Below are positions 22,401 to 31,879 of a DNA stretch of 64,000 bases, piece by piece (position 1 is the stretch's first letter; each line of letters opens with the position of its first letter). The notes beneath the pieces were generated by a model. It searched no databases. It was not told where the DNA came from and saw nothing but the letters and a program-made list of their open reading frames with translations. The translations under genes and the position numbers were made by a program. This stretch comes from Parelaphostrongylus tenuis (Eukaryota; Nematoda; Chromadorea; Rhabditida; Metastrongylidae), in the NCBI GenBank assembly GCA_019055375.1, contig JAHQIW010006329.1, positions 124,001 through 188,000 on the forward strand, read 5' to 3'.

Positions 22401-25400
22401 TATCAGGGAAAATAAGATTGGGTTTCACTTATTCGGCGAGCTTGTTCACCGGCTCACCCATGGGCTGGAGAGCAGATCGAGCTATCGATGCTCTGGCGGA
22501 TTGGACATATGGAGTGCAACTTGTTCAATTGAAAATTTTTGCTCCGCTCTAAAGAAGCTTCACATAAGACAATCGACTAAGATATTACAAGGCTTTTCTC
22601 TTCACGTTGATATACTTTTGTGCTTTCCGCGGATTACACGCTTGATAAAAATGAAATCGCGTGGAGGCTGTGGAAATAATTTGATTTCGAATACTACAGC
22701 TTTATAAGAAGGCTTTTTCGAATACCTGTCAACTACGGCTTCAGCCACAGTTTCAAGCTCTCGAATAAATACTAACACTCCTACGAAAAACTCTTCTGCA
22801 GCGAATGAAGTCGAATATTCATTTCTTCCTGGATAACGAAAATGAACCCTGAATCTTTATTAACGTTGGCTTGTATGGTAATTTCTTTTGTTTTTTATTG
22901 ATTAGAAATATGCTTATACGAAGTTATTATTGTCGTGTTAGAGAAAACCACGGTTGAGAGGAAGAATATTTTAATCCGACGCTCAGACTGCATTCAGTCT
23001 TATTCCCTTTTCATTTCTCTCTATGGTCAATACGTCCTCAATCCCCAGAAACTTCACAAAGTCGAACAAAATACGTGTTTGGTCCAAGAAAATGCTAAAC
23101 AAGTTTGTTCTATACCTCATCGTGTGGCACAGTGGTCAGAATTGCTGTGCAATGCACAGATGATTGATGGTTAGATCCCGCGCTAAACGCTCACTAAGCC
23201 TTTTTTTCCCTCCGGCGTCAACGATTTGACTTGTCTCCGAATATAGCAGCACTAAATTGACCCATCGAAGGCCACGACGAGTCACTTTAAAGCCTAGATA
23301 TGCACCCAGTCACCTCTAGCGATGCCTGATAAAGTCGAGCATGGTCCATCCCTAAGGGATTGATCAACGCCGAAAACTTTACTTAATCTTCTGCATGTTA
23401 GAAGATTGGAAGTATCTCGGTGTTGTTCAATACCAGAGGGATCTGTCATGCATTCGACTTCATTAAGCATCGCTTGTATGAATATCTGGTCTTTACAATG
23501 ACTTGCGGTGGCCTGCTGATAAATCAGGTCAGCGCTGTTATCTTGGCCCAGCAACAGTTTGTTGATCACATAAGAAAAGAAAGCTTGGTGAGTGTTGAAT
23601 ACGGGATCGAACCATCGACCAACTCTGCGCCACGCTATCCTGTTTTTACATCATACATTTGTTTCTTCTATGATGAGGTCTTTTTTTTGAGAGCTCTATC
23701 GGCTGGAATCAAGTCACCGTTATTGGTAACGGTACCACATCCAAAATATCCTCAAGCCGAACTGGTGTCTGCTCTTGGTGCTCTTCTTCCACTTTACACA
23801 CCTCTGAACGTTCGTGAGGAGGAGAAACCTGACAAGTTTCTAAAACCTCGGATTGTTGCCAGTCAGTTCTGTTGTAATCAAGCTATATAAATTTTAACGA
23901 TCTGGTTTCAATTTCAGTTTCTTAGTTATAGAAAGATTTTTCTGAATTTTTTTTTCGTTTTTATATCTAGTTCTTGTCCTTTTACCGAAATCTTATATCA
24001 TGCGTCCTTACAGAATCATCTGAAAAACGATTTTTTTTCCAGATTGGATACATACATTTGTTTAGAGTTAGTGGAAGCCTTTGATACTGCATTTACTGTC
24101 TGTCGTGATGTTGGAGAGACTGGGCCAGAACGAATGACACCTCCCAGGGTTGCTGATTATGTCAAAGTGAGTTAAAAATGACTATGAAAATTCTTCTGGA
24201 TTCCTCATTTTTTACAAATTTTTAGCTCTGGTATAGTGTCAATAGTGTACCTCTAAGAGTACCGAGTGGTATGTATGACATTCAACCCCTAAGCAGGAGT
24301 TGAACCCGTTTCACTCTTACTTGGGGGTGCGTCCCACCACTATACACTACCGAGGTCACCCCTTTCTTACCACTCTATCTTCGATAGATCTCATCGTAGC
24401 TGCCAGTCACCACCATATGACCAGTTGGGTGGGGTAAGCACATATCGGCATCAGACTCACTTAAGTGGCAGCTATTTGGAATATGTAATCTGTCGATTTC
24501 TTTATTCCCACTATTTTTAAGTAGTTTCAAAGTACTAAGTGGTATTATTCATTCGACGTCAGAAGGGAGTCTAGGATATATCAAAGAACGTGCTGGAGCG
24601 AAGCGTTGGCCTCGGCCATGTAGTTGAAGCACGTTCGACCGGCAGGGGTGGGACACGGATTCGGCTTCCGACTTGGGTCAGGTGTTTTACAGACCACTCA
24701 GTTCTCTTAGACTGTCATTAATGGTCCTGAGTCAGGTAAGCAAGGGAAGGCGAAGTAAGAAGAATGCTGTCAAATGGCATTGTTAACAGCTTTCCATAAT
24801 AACCAGACGGTCTTCGGAAATCTGCGTTTTCGCTTATGAGTTTTCCGAGAAGTGCTTCATTTTAGTCCGTTTTCGGAGACGGAAGTGTCAAAGTGGAAGT
24901 CACTGAAAATCAAGAAACAATAAAGAAGGAGTATCCCTTGATGGCTGCTGTAAATCGCTGTGCGAATACTGTTAAGGAACATCAGGTAAAAATTTTATAT
25001 TGATGAAATATTCCTCGTAATTTAGTTCCCTACACCTAAATCACTTTACAAAAAGGAGCCAAATTACGAAATTCTTAAACGACCAGGCTCAATTCCCGTG
25101 ACGGCCCATAGGTGCTTATTTTGGAGTATTGTGTATTTGATGTTTTTTTCTCAAAATAAGTATTAATATTCGGTGACTAAAAGAATTTATGGATTATGAA
25201 CATGACGGGATTGTATAAGAGACCTTGTTCTATCGCTTCATAGGTATTAATGGTATGTATGAGGATTGTCTTTGGGAGCGCGTGTGTCGCAGTGGCTGGA
25301 AGGTGTGCTTTGAGGCACACATGGTCGATGTTTCGATCATGTGCTCAAGGACACCAGGCCTTCCATTCCTCCGAGCCCGGTGAATTTGTAACAGACTTAT

Positions 25401-28400
25401 CGAAATTGATTCTTGTTTGCTGATATAATCGACAACTTGTATCGCAGGAGTGATAGCAAGCAGAATATGAACCCCGGTAAAGCAGTGATTAGAAAGCTTG
25501 GAAAATGTGGGACACGGGTTCAACTTCCACACTAGATGCGTAGTTTTGCATATCGCTCAACATCCTTGAATATTTGGTTGTGATGTCGTACAACTGCTAA
25601 AAAAAGCAGTTCAATAAAGATTCCCTACCGATCACTTTCTATTTAAATTTTCTTTGAAATTCTACAGTAACAGTGAGGTATATGTTGTTGCTAATCAAGA
25701 AAGTAGCTAGGCATCGCCATTGTTCTAAAATAATAGTTAAGATTTTCGAGTGATTACAGTAGATATCTAGGCGCGCCTTATTCGCCTTGAATACTGTGGA
25801 GAAGGTACCATCGAAAACACGTATTTTATGATTGGCAAGGGAGTAACTATTGACACTGGTTCGTTTATCTATGATTGTTACTGTTTACGTTCTCATTCTG
25901 TCTCATGAAAGTGATTAATGATCTATCAATATGCCTGATAGTTATTTTTGAGCCATGCATGTGGTCTGTTATAGCCATCATACGGTGCTATACATGTGTT
26001 TTGGCTCTGCACATCCTCTAACTAGCGCAATACCTTTCGTCTTAGCCAATACCTTTCGTGGGGTAGCCAACTCCCCTTACATAGAGGCGCAGACGTACTA
26101 TTTACATGCGCCATCAAGTGATAATATCTTAGAATGGGCAGTGTTGAACACTTGCTTGCTCTTGGCTGGTATCGTCAGATATATCATACCTTTTGTATTG
26201 AGAGTTTCTTAAGACCGTGCTCAAATTTCATTATGCCTGGTGGTTATTTTTGAGCCCTACATCTGTTATGGGCGAAAGGCCCGAAACACGTGTATAGCAC
26301 TGTATAAGTGCTCATAACAGACCTCATTCTTGGCTTCAAAATAACTATCAGGCATATTGAAATTTGAGCGTGGTCCAAAGAAATACTCGGACTGAAAGGG
26401 TTGATCTATCAGTTCTCCAAATTGCTGTATTAAACTTCTCTTCTAATCTAATATTGTTGGTTTTCATGTGGCTGCGATCTAAAGACAGGCGGGCACATGT
26501 GGGGAATGTGTCGTGATAAATACGGAAGTGCAATTGTTGCTGGATTTTTCAAGGCCTTAGATATACTAAGGCCGAAAAACATCAAGGTGTGAATGTTTAT
26601 TCTCATATTAAATCATATTATAAAGTTATATCATTCAATCAGGCTATTGGATACATGTGTATGGTCCGTAACAGCATCGGTTCGCATGCATACACCTGTG
26701 ACGAGGTAATTACATCTCGGAGTGGTAGGCGTATACATATATACAACACAGATGCCGAAGGTCGTCTTACAATACTTGATCCATTGACGAGAGCCAAAGA
26801 GGAGGTATGTTTTCTTACAATCTGTTTTTCCATGGCTATAAGTTCGCATCCTTTTTCTTGGAAAAAAGCTCCTAGGCCATACTCAGACTGCCTTTCTTCA
26901 TGACCGAGGAAGTGTGCGGGCCCCAGTAGTCTGTAGTATCGGCGAATTGCTGGTGCAATGTTCTTTCCCTAGATTTTCGATGTGCTGGAAATGGGGCTAT
27001 ACCAATTTCGTCGCTTTCCAGTTGGCGCGTACGTCGATGACACTGGCTTCCTTGTCGATGACACATTCGTGAGTTCTTAGCCCGGTTTTAGGGACGCAAA
27101 TGTCCAACTCTACATGGGAGACCGCGTTAGCAAGAATTTCGCTTCGTATACTTGGACGGCCATTCTCACTAATAGTGCGGACCTCGAAACTGTGGTGGTT
27201 TAGTTATTCTGTTCCCTGAAGTTCCGCAGTAAACCTAGCCTAGGTGCCCTCAGGTCGTGACCACATGAGAGCAGTCGTTGGCCCTTGTGGATGAAAGGGA
27301 GATTACCAACTCGTGACTAGTATTTACCAAAACAGCGGTCATTCCTGCTACGGTTTACTCTCAACTGGATTTCCCGGGTGGGAACATCGGACCACTTAGC
27401 TTGGAAGGCCCAAGCGGGGATTGAATCCCGTTTCACCTCCGCTTCCCACTTCCGGCACCCAGGATCATCTTCTAGTCAACATGAAATGAAAAGGTAAACC
27501 ATTATATAGAACAATAAATCACTGAGAATATGTGAGTAGAATTCCTATTTTATCTTCTCTAATATCGATATTGTCTTTTTAGGCACTGCGAGAAACCAAT
27601 CCGCATTTAATGACCATCGCAACTCTAACGGGTCATGAAGTGATGACTTACGGTTACTATGCTACATTCATGGATAACGGTATCTTACATTTTGCATTGA
27701 ATAAACGGAATAATAATAATTAAATTCAGGAGGGTATTATCTTTTCTGGCATATCAACCTTCCAATTCGTTTATTCTTTTTACGTCGTCTCGGTCATAGG
27801 TGGCTGTATTGTGTTTGAGATTCGCTATGGGCCCAAGTCTCTTGTCAGGAACGACCAATTTTTTCCAGAAACGTCTGCTTGTATTTTTAGCGCTGTTGGA
27901 ATGTAATATGGTGTGAGATACTGAATTAGATTTATGCTTCCTCTATTATTCCTTTTGCTTTTAAGAGTGATCGTAAAGAAATTTGATTATCGGAATGGTC
28001 TTTCTGCCCCTGTTATCTCATGGAACCCAGTCGCTGATGGCTGTCGTTCACGAGTTATCTTGATGACACCTTTCATGTCCAGTCCATCCGATTTTTGATT
28101 TGTTATTATGGCAACATTTCTGATCATTGGTCATCAACCTTAGTCAGGACGTCTAGAATCATTATTCCACCTGTCCGTTTGATAATGCAAAGTGATTTTC
28201 TACCTTGCTTAAGTAGCGTCACGATTTCCTGATGCACGTCAGTGCAGGAAGGGTCATAGTTTCGAGAAGATAAACTTTCATTATCCTCACCACGTTGCGG
28301 ATGCTGTTGTGTAAATGAAGGCGTTCGTTGTCGTGAGACTAAGACCGTCCAGGCAAAGAAGAGTGTCGCTGTAAGGAGTAGAACCCTTTGGGATCACGTG

Positions 28401-29507
28401 ATACGAGAAGTAGCACACTGCGCACTGTCGCATTTCACTCAGCTACTGTGATGGCGAAGTTGCGTCTCGGCCACGACAATAGGCAGCACCTGTAGGTGTG
28501 ATCGACCATCACGACGCCACCTGCTATTAGTACCGGTTTTTTGAGGGTTAACTTTGGTCCACTTTTCCCCCCTTTTTAGGAAGGATGTCTCCTTACGATC
28601 ATGTAAAATGTGGTAGTAAGAAAAAAATTTCAAGAAACCACTTAGCACATTAGATGTGCACTCGTGAAAAATTCAATACTATGTACTGATTTTTTTGCAT
28701 TCTCATTATGTTATTCAGTTCTTCATTTGTTTTATAGGGCCTGCAAAGCGAAGTGGATGGGCACGTCGTATTCAAGATATTGGTGACGTCTATGGTCAGC
28801 CAATTGAAATCAGCCGACTACAACCGGAGGTTAGTGTCGTTGAAAAAGGTGACGGACGACTTGTTCTACAATGACTGCAGGATTTTGCGTTTCACAAAGC
28901 GGAATGTGAACAAGCACATCTTCGACAAGGAGCTACGAAACCGTCTACGCAAACTATACGAGGTCATCAATCACCAGGCGCTTTCCTTATTATGGTAAGT
29001 TAGATTGTATCTTGAGTTGTAGAGTTCAGGAATGTATGATGGTTACTAATGAAAAATGAAAACTGAAGAGTGTAAAACATCTGATAGGATGGGATATATC
29101 GTCGCTACCACATCTCTATGGTGAAGTTCTGCCTTTTTTCCCTGCTGTCTCGCCAAAAAAACCATCTATTTTGCACACAAATTATCTGCAATGGGTAGTA
29201 TTTTTGGTGTCACGTGCACTTATTCTCGTAAAAAGAAAGCAGAAATTTCCTTGACATACGAAATCTTGGTTTCACCTTGAGCAGCGCATACAGTATATAA
29301 ATAATCAGAGTTTACAGATGAGATTATTGTGGAGAATGAAGTACTTAATTGACACATCTTTTCCAGGGTTCCAGATTAGACGAGCACGGTTGTGATAGTA
29401 ATCATCCTTTGAAATTCACTCACATAGATATGGGCGCAGCACCAGGCGAGCATCCAGAAACAAGTTTTCCGAATCCACTAGTCACTTTAATGGCTGAGTC
29501 AGTGTGA
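16500..29507 (+). CDS. lap-2: Leucyl aminopeptidase, peptidase family M17 (LAP-2 / W07G4.4-like)
   Basis: Metal-dependent exopeptidase removing N-terminal residues from peptides, probably cytosolic. Exons: ~16520/16610-16733, 17867-17954, 18729-18796, ~23690-23835, 24043-24166, 24866-24985, 25771-25858, 26468-26586, 26643-26804, 27583-27679, 28738-28829, 28881-28994, 29367-29507 (stop TGA). Phases agree from 24043 to the end. The N-terminal domain spans [13 protein letters not shown] to [16 protein letters not shown]. The catalytic domain holds [26 protein letters not shown] and the signature NTDAEGRL, with the expected Lys, Asp, Glu and Arg. The C-terminus is [13 protein letters not shown]. 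Domain order and motifs match the nematode W07G4.4 type better than classical LAP. Unresolved: the start codon exon; the join between 18796 and about 23690; and the 26468 acceptor, which reads TTTTCAT rather than TTTTCAG. The donor at 23835 (GACAA|GTTTCT) is inferred from phase. Introns hold foldback, SINE and RTE insertions. Confidence 0.92.
16826..17170. mobile_element. Hammerhead-bearing foldback element, subfamily 1
   Basis: The left end (TTTCAATATGCCTCGCAATCATTTTTGAGCC, described here by its TTGAGCCACGCATGTCAGTG part) recurs inverted at 17110-17165 (CATTGACATGCGTGGCTTAA). The left hammerhead copy is deleted. The right one is at 17059-17101. The element lies in the first recognised intron of the aminopeptidase gene. 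Confidence 0.7.
17059..17101 (+). ncRNA. Hammerhead-like ribozyme relic, subfamily 1
   Basis: GCCCGA, TTGGCGA, then GATC-GCAA-GATC (perfect 4-bp stem II with a GNRA tetraloop), GTAA, CACGTGT, A, TCGGGC. Stem I (GCCCGA with TCGGGC) is a perfect 6 bp and stem III is the short palindrome around CACGTG. Three core bases differ from CUGANGA/GAAA, so it is folded but probably inactive. Confidence 0.45.
17632..17812 (+). repeat. SINE family S1, 5'-truncated copy
   Basis: Matches the body and 3' part of the 11301-11603 copy (blocks GAGGATAACAGCAGTGACC and GATTGATCAGTGCCAAGAG). It sits about 50 bp upstream of the 17867 exon inside the aminopeptidase intron. The open frame across it is not coding. Confidence 0.6.
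18055..18365. mobile_element. Inverted pair of tRNA-like modules (S2 foldback)
   Basis: A minus-strand tRNA-like module at about 18060-18140 (GATGGTGTAGTGGCATCACG read on the minus strand) faces a plus-strand module at 18262-18350 (GGTGGTGTAGTAGTAACGCG, with GGGTTCTACTTCC as the B-box-like segment). The same head-to-head layout with similar spacing recurs at 41.18-41.48 and 46.20-46.48 kb. It lies in an aminopeptidase intron. Confidence 0.55.
18955..19232 (+). pseudogene. Coding-like block of unknown origin within an intron
   Basis: Three adjoining stretches look protein-coding but lie in different frames: [16 protein letters not shown] (about 19024-19070), then [15 protein letters not shown], then [15 protein letters not shown] to SIACCGGP, which ends exactly at a GTAAGT donor. 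Frame changes and stops separate them. It may be a relic of an inserted gene or element, or contain a small exon bridging the unresolved join of the aminopeptidase. No family was recognised. Confidence 0.3.
19240..21440. other. Intron interior; one S2 module, otherwise nothing recognised
   Basis: A plus-strand tRNA-like module lies at about 19910-20035 (GTTTGAGTCCCGCC, then TTTTGCACATCACTTTACATC). The remainder of this part of the 4.9-kb intron between 18796 and about 23690 holds no recognised element. Confidence 0.4.
21440..21690. repeat. Family R1 long-TIR fragment
   Basis: Shares the blocks around TACGCTATCGAATGGCTAAT and GTGAAACATAATTATATTTT with complete R1 copies. Only one part of the element is present. 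Confidence 0.4.
21985..22835. mobile_element. Long-TIR non-autonomous DNA transposon (family R1)
   Basis: The left end TGAATATTCGACCTCTTTGT, then TCATAGGAGTGTCAGTAGTC, recurs inverted at the right end (ACACTCCTACGAAA, then GAAGTCGAATATTCA). The interior shares blocks with the 13.89-14.78 kb copy and has no transposase. Confidence 0.65.
23117..23390 (+). repeat. SINE family S1 copy
   Basis: Head GTGTGGCACAGTGGTCAGAA, then GGTTAGATCCCGC (decayed B box), body to GGGATTGATCAACGCCGAA. It lies in the large aminopeptidase intron, about 300 bp before the 23690 exon. Confidence 0.65.
24255..24715. mobile_element. Inverted pair of tRNA-like modules (S2-like), wide spacing
   Basis: The minus-strand module is near 24275-24365 and the plus-strand module near 24600-24690 (GGACACGGATTCGGCTTCC). 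It lies in the intron between the 24166 and 24866 exon borders. More diverged than the 41 and 46 kb pairs. Confidence 0.4.
25278..25575 (+). repeat. S1 SINE head followed by an S2 module
   Basis: 25278-25400 matches the S1 head and body (GTGTGTCGCAGTGGCTGG). 25465-25570 has GGGTTCAACTTCC and ends GTTTTGCATATCGCTC as in S2. Both lie in the aminopeptidase intron before exon 25771. Confidence 0.45.
25925..26385. mobile_element. Hammerhead-bearing foldback element, subfamily 1, composite copy
   Basis: The ends TATGCCTGATAGTTATTTTT (left) and AATAACTATCAGGCATA (right) are inverted, with an additional internal end near 26230. It lies in the intron whose acceptor reads TTTTCAT. Only half-motifs of the ribozyme remain, the clearest at 26262-26308. 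Confidence 0.55.
26262..26308 (+). ncRNA. 3' half of a hammerhead-like motif
   Basis: GGGC-GAAA-GGCCC as a stem II-like hairpin is followed by GAAA, CACGTGT and A. The CUGANGA strand is absent. A decayed copy. Confidence 0.2.
26890..27480. other. Intron interior with a minus-strand tRNA-like segment
   Basis: 27395-27470 read on the minus strand has GGGATTCAATCCCCGC, a B-box-like segment in a tRNA-like context. The rest of this intron part is unassigned. The minus-strand open frame at 27066-26872 has no family match. Confidence 0.3.
27960..28425 (-). pseudogene. RTE-clade LINE, C-terminal fragment within an intron
   Basis: Read on the minus strand with frame changes: NSIRNVVR, then [10 protein letters not shown], then [17 protein letters not shown] and AISDWVP, matching the order of RTE C-terminal blocks seen at 4.77-5.39 kb. 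Inserted antisense in the aminopeptidase intron between exons ending 27679 and starting 28738. Confidence 0.6.
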
Positions 29508-29549
29508 ACTAAATTCTTCCTTTTGACATAAAATGAAGTTATGAAAGTC

Positions 29550-29566
29550 TTGATATATATATATAC

Positions 29567-29597
<31 letters not shown>

Positions 29598-29850
29598 CAT
29601 ATATATATATACATATATACGTACATATATACATATATATATATACATATATGTACATGGATATACATGTACACATACTTAAATACTCATGCGTGTATAT
29701 ATACATGTATGTATATGTGGTTTACACTTCACATATGTACATATGTACTTGCATGTGTATATACGTATATATAAGCAAAACAGAGAAGTCTGTGCATATA
29801 AAAATACTACGTTACATATGTAATATATAAAAATACTGCATATATATTTG

Positions 29851-29890
<40 letters not shown>
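29550..29890. repeat. AT microsatellite array (TATA/CATA units)
   Basis: Long imperfect runs of TATATACATA units at 29552-29720, then a pure TA run at 29855-29890, about 45 bp downstream of the aminopeptidase stop codon and probably in or near its 3' end. The Tyr-Ile-His open frames on both strands are artefacts. An AATAAA lies near 29933. Confidence 0.9.
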
Positions 29891-29893
<3 letters not shown>

Positions 29894-30128
29894 AATTTGT
29901 TTTCGTATATCTACGTAGCGAAAAGAGATAAAAAATAAAGGAATGAATAAGTAAACTAGTTGGAAAAATTTGTTATGTACGTATTAACATCTCATCGAAA
30001 CCTTCTTCACAAAAAGTGCAGACCACAACACATTTTTCCACGTTTCTTTGCCTCACGATTGTTGTCCATGGCGGCTGTTGCGAGTCTCATACCGTGCTCT
30101 GAAAAACATCAGCAGCTGCAATATCTGA

Positions 30129-31870
30129 TCAATCCCAATTGCGAACACGTCCATTCACCTGTCGGATTTTGAAGGGGAGGACCAATGAAACGACAGTTTT
30201 ATCTTCTTTCAATTTATATAACGGTAAGAGGACATGGCTGGCGAATAGATCCAAATAGTACTGGTGGATGATTTTCTCCACTGCCCTTTTAGAAGCTGTA
30301 AGTGTTCCGTCAGGGCGTCGCACTGCGATCATCTTGGTCTTATGATTGGCGAAGCTTCGCTCTGCTTTGCGAGTGCTCTTTCCAGCATTGCACTTTCTGC
30401 TATGACTGCTGCTTGTCTCCTTGAGTTCTTCTTCCATTGCTTCTCTGCAGCGTTTCGTATGTACGCTCGTAAGGTTTCGCCTGCTTGTAACTCGTGCGAT
30501 TCCAAGTTGACGTATCAGCTCAAGACTCTGCAAAGGCAAGCGTCTCTTCGTGACTTTGGAATTGTCGGCTTTCATAGCGCTAACTTGGAGACATTTCACG
30601 AGCCGGTCGTATTTTTCGTCGATGTTGTCGACAGCGGTATGTTCCCAAGAGCCGACTAATGATTTGAACACATCCAAGTTTATGATAGTTAATGGGCTTC
30701 GTTATTTGAATTTAGCGGCTTTCTCTCCTTTTCTGCAAAAAACGTTGCGCAGAGATGATGGTTTGATCCTGTGTGGAACTCAGGAACGACAGCGACATCG
30801 GTCAAGTAAAGCCATCGCTTTACTAAGATGCGGTCTATTTCTTTATGGTACTCTCCATTGGGAGACTCCCACGTCAATCGCTGAGAAAGAGGCTTTTGGA
30901 ATTGCGAGTTAGCATGGATGGTTTGGATCGTCGTGATAAACTCACATATCTTCTCACCCTGTTCATTCCATTCTGGTCCGTGGCCCCCATGTGGGTTGCT
31001 AGTTGTTCGATGAATCAATGTTCACGGTTAAATTCGATTTGACGAGGACGCCAACGCCGCCGACACCGCTTTTTTCGTATGTTCCAAAAAGTGTTCTTTT
31101 CCGATGTCACAAACAGCTTGAAGAGAATGGCGTCTTCTCGTCTCAGCCAGGCCTATGATGTCTTGTTGCGTGAATCATTAGATCTTCTATAGCGGATTTG
31201 TGAGTAAGTGTTCTTGCATTGTAGGAACATTTCGTACTTTAGCCCGTTTCGATTTTGACAGTCTAGTTCGACCCCGAGATTTTAGCAGCCTCTCCGTACT
31301 TTTGCTACTTGACGTTGCCGTACCATGGGCTCTTTCGGGGTCAGCGGAATTAGGCCCATATTTTTTACTGTTTTTAGCACTTTTTACCCAACGTTTATCA
31401 TGCCAGGCTCTTAATGTTGGGGCTGGGTACTCACGAATAGCTTGCCAGTCTCTCTCGGAGTAGCGGGAAAAGTTTATTGTTGGAAGCGATTCCTAACCGC
31501 CTCTCATGTACTCCCGAGCCGCTCAATTGCAGGGTTTCGGCCGATTTGATTCGTAGAAATAGAGTTTGTCAAATCGGCGCTGCGAAGCAGAGAGCTCACC
31601 CCTGAATCCACCTGCGTCACTGGGAAGCACATGGTCGCTTTCGGTTCGCGTTGAGTTCCCTACCCACCACCTGGGGACGCGCCACGTGACGTCGCCACTA
31701 ACCGGGCGGGTTCTTTCAGTGGGGAGATTCGTAGGATGAAGATGGATATATTTAAAAAATATGAGTAAAATAAAAGCGACTAGGCGTTGGAAGCGCCGGC
31801 TTAATCTCAGAAGTGATCTTAGAGCGTTTGTATTGTCTCTTATTCTTGACGTACGAAGTGTCATCTACGT
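30129..31870 (-). pseudogene. RTE-clade LINE, 5' part (5'UTR, endonuclease, linker to RT)
   Basis: Read on the minus strand. A 5' region of about 600 bp (31870-31262) is followed by an apurinic-type endonuclease domain with frameshifts (SGVGGVGVLV near 31050, then HGPEWNEQGEKICEF and ESPNGEYHKEIDRILV, 31018-30689). Next comes the linker toward the RT (30677-30129: VDNIDEKYDRLVK, LELIRQLGIARV, KIIHQYYLDLFASHV). An internal deletion joins TVNIDSSNN to the HGPEWN block, removing part of the endonuclease. The copy stops before the RT catalytic domain. It keeps its 5' end and lacks its 3' end, the reverse of ordinary LINE truncation. Dead element, between the two large genes. Confidence 0.8.
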
Positions 31871-31879
31871 CTCCTGCTG

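Noticed and set aside
28753..28998. 81-codon plus-strand frame across two aminopeptidase exons
   Set aside because: Wrong frame; reads through the 51-nt intron at 28830-28880 that separates true exons.
29420..29774. Open frames rich in Tyr, Ile and His on both strands
   Set aside because: Translation of the TATA/CATA microsatellite; no coding signal.
30264..30912. Plus-strand frames of 120-131 codons
   Set aside because: Antisense shadows of the minus-strand RTE endonuclease and linker.
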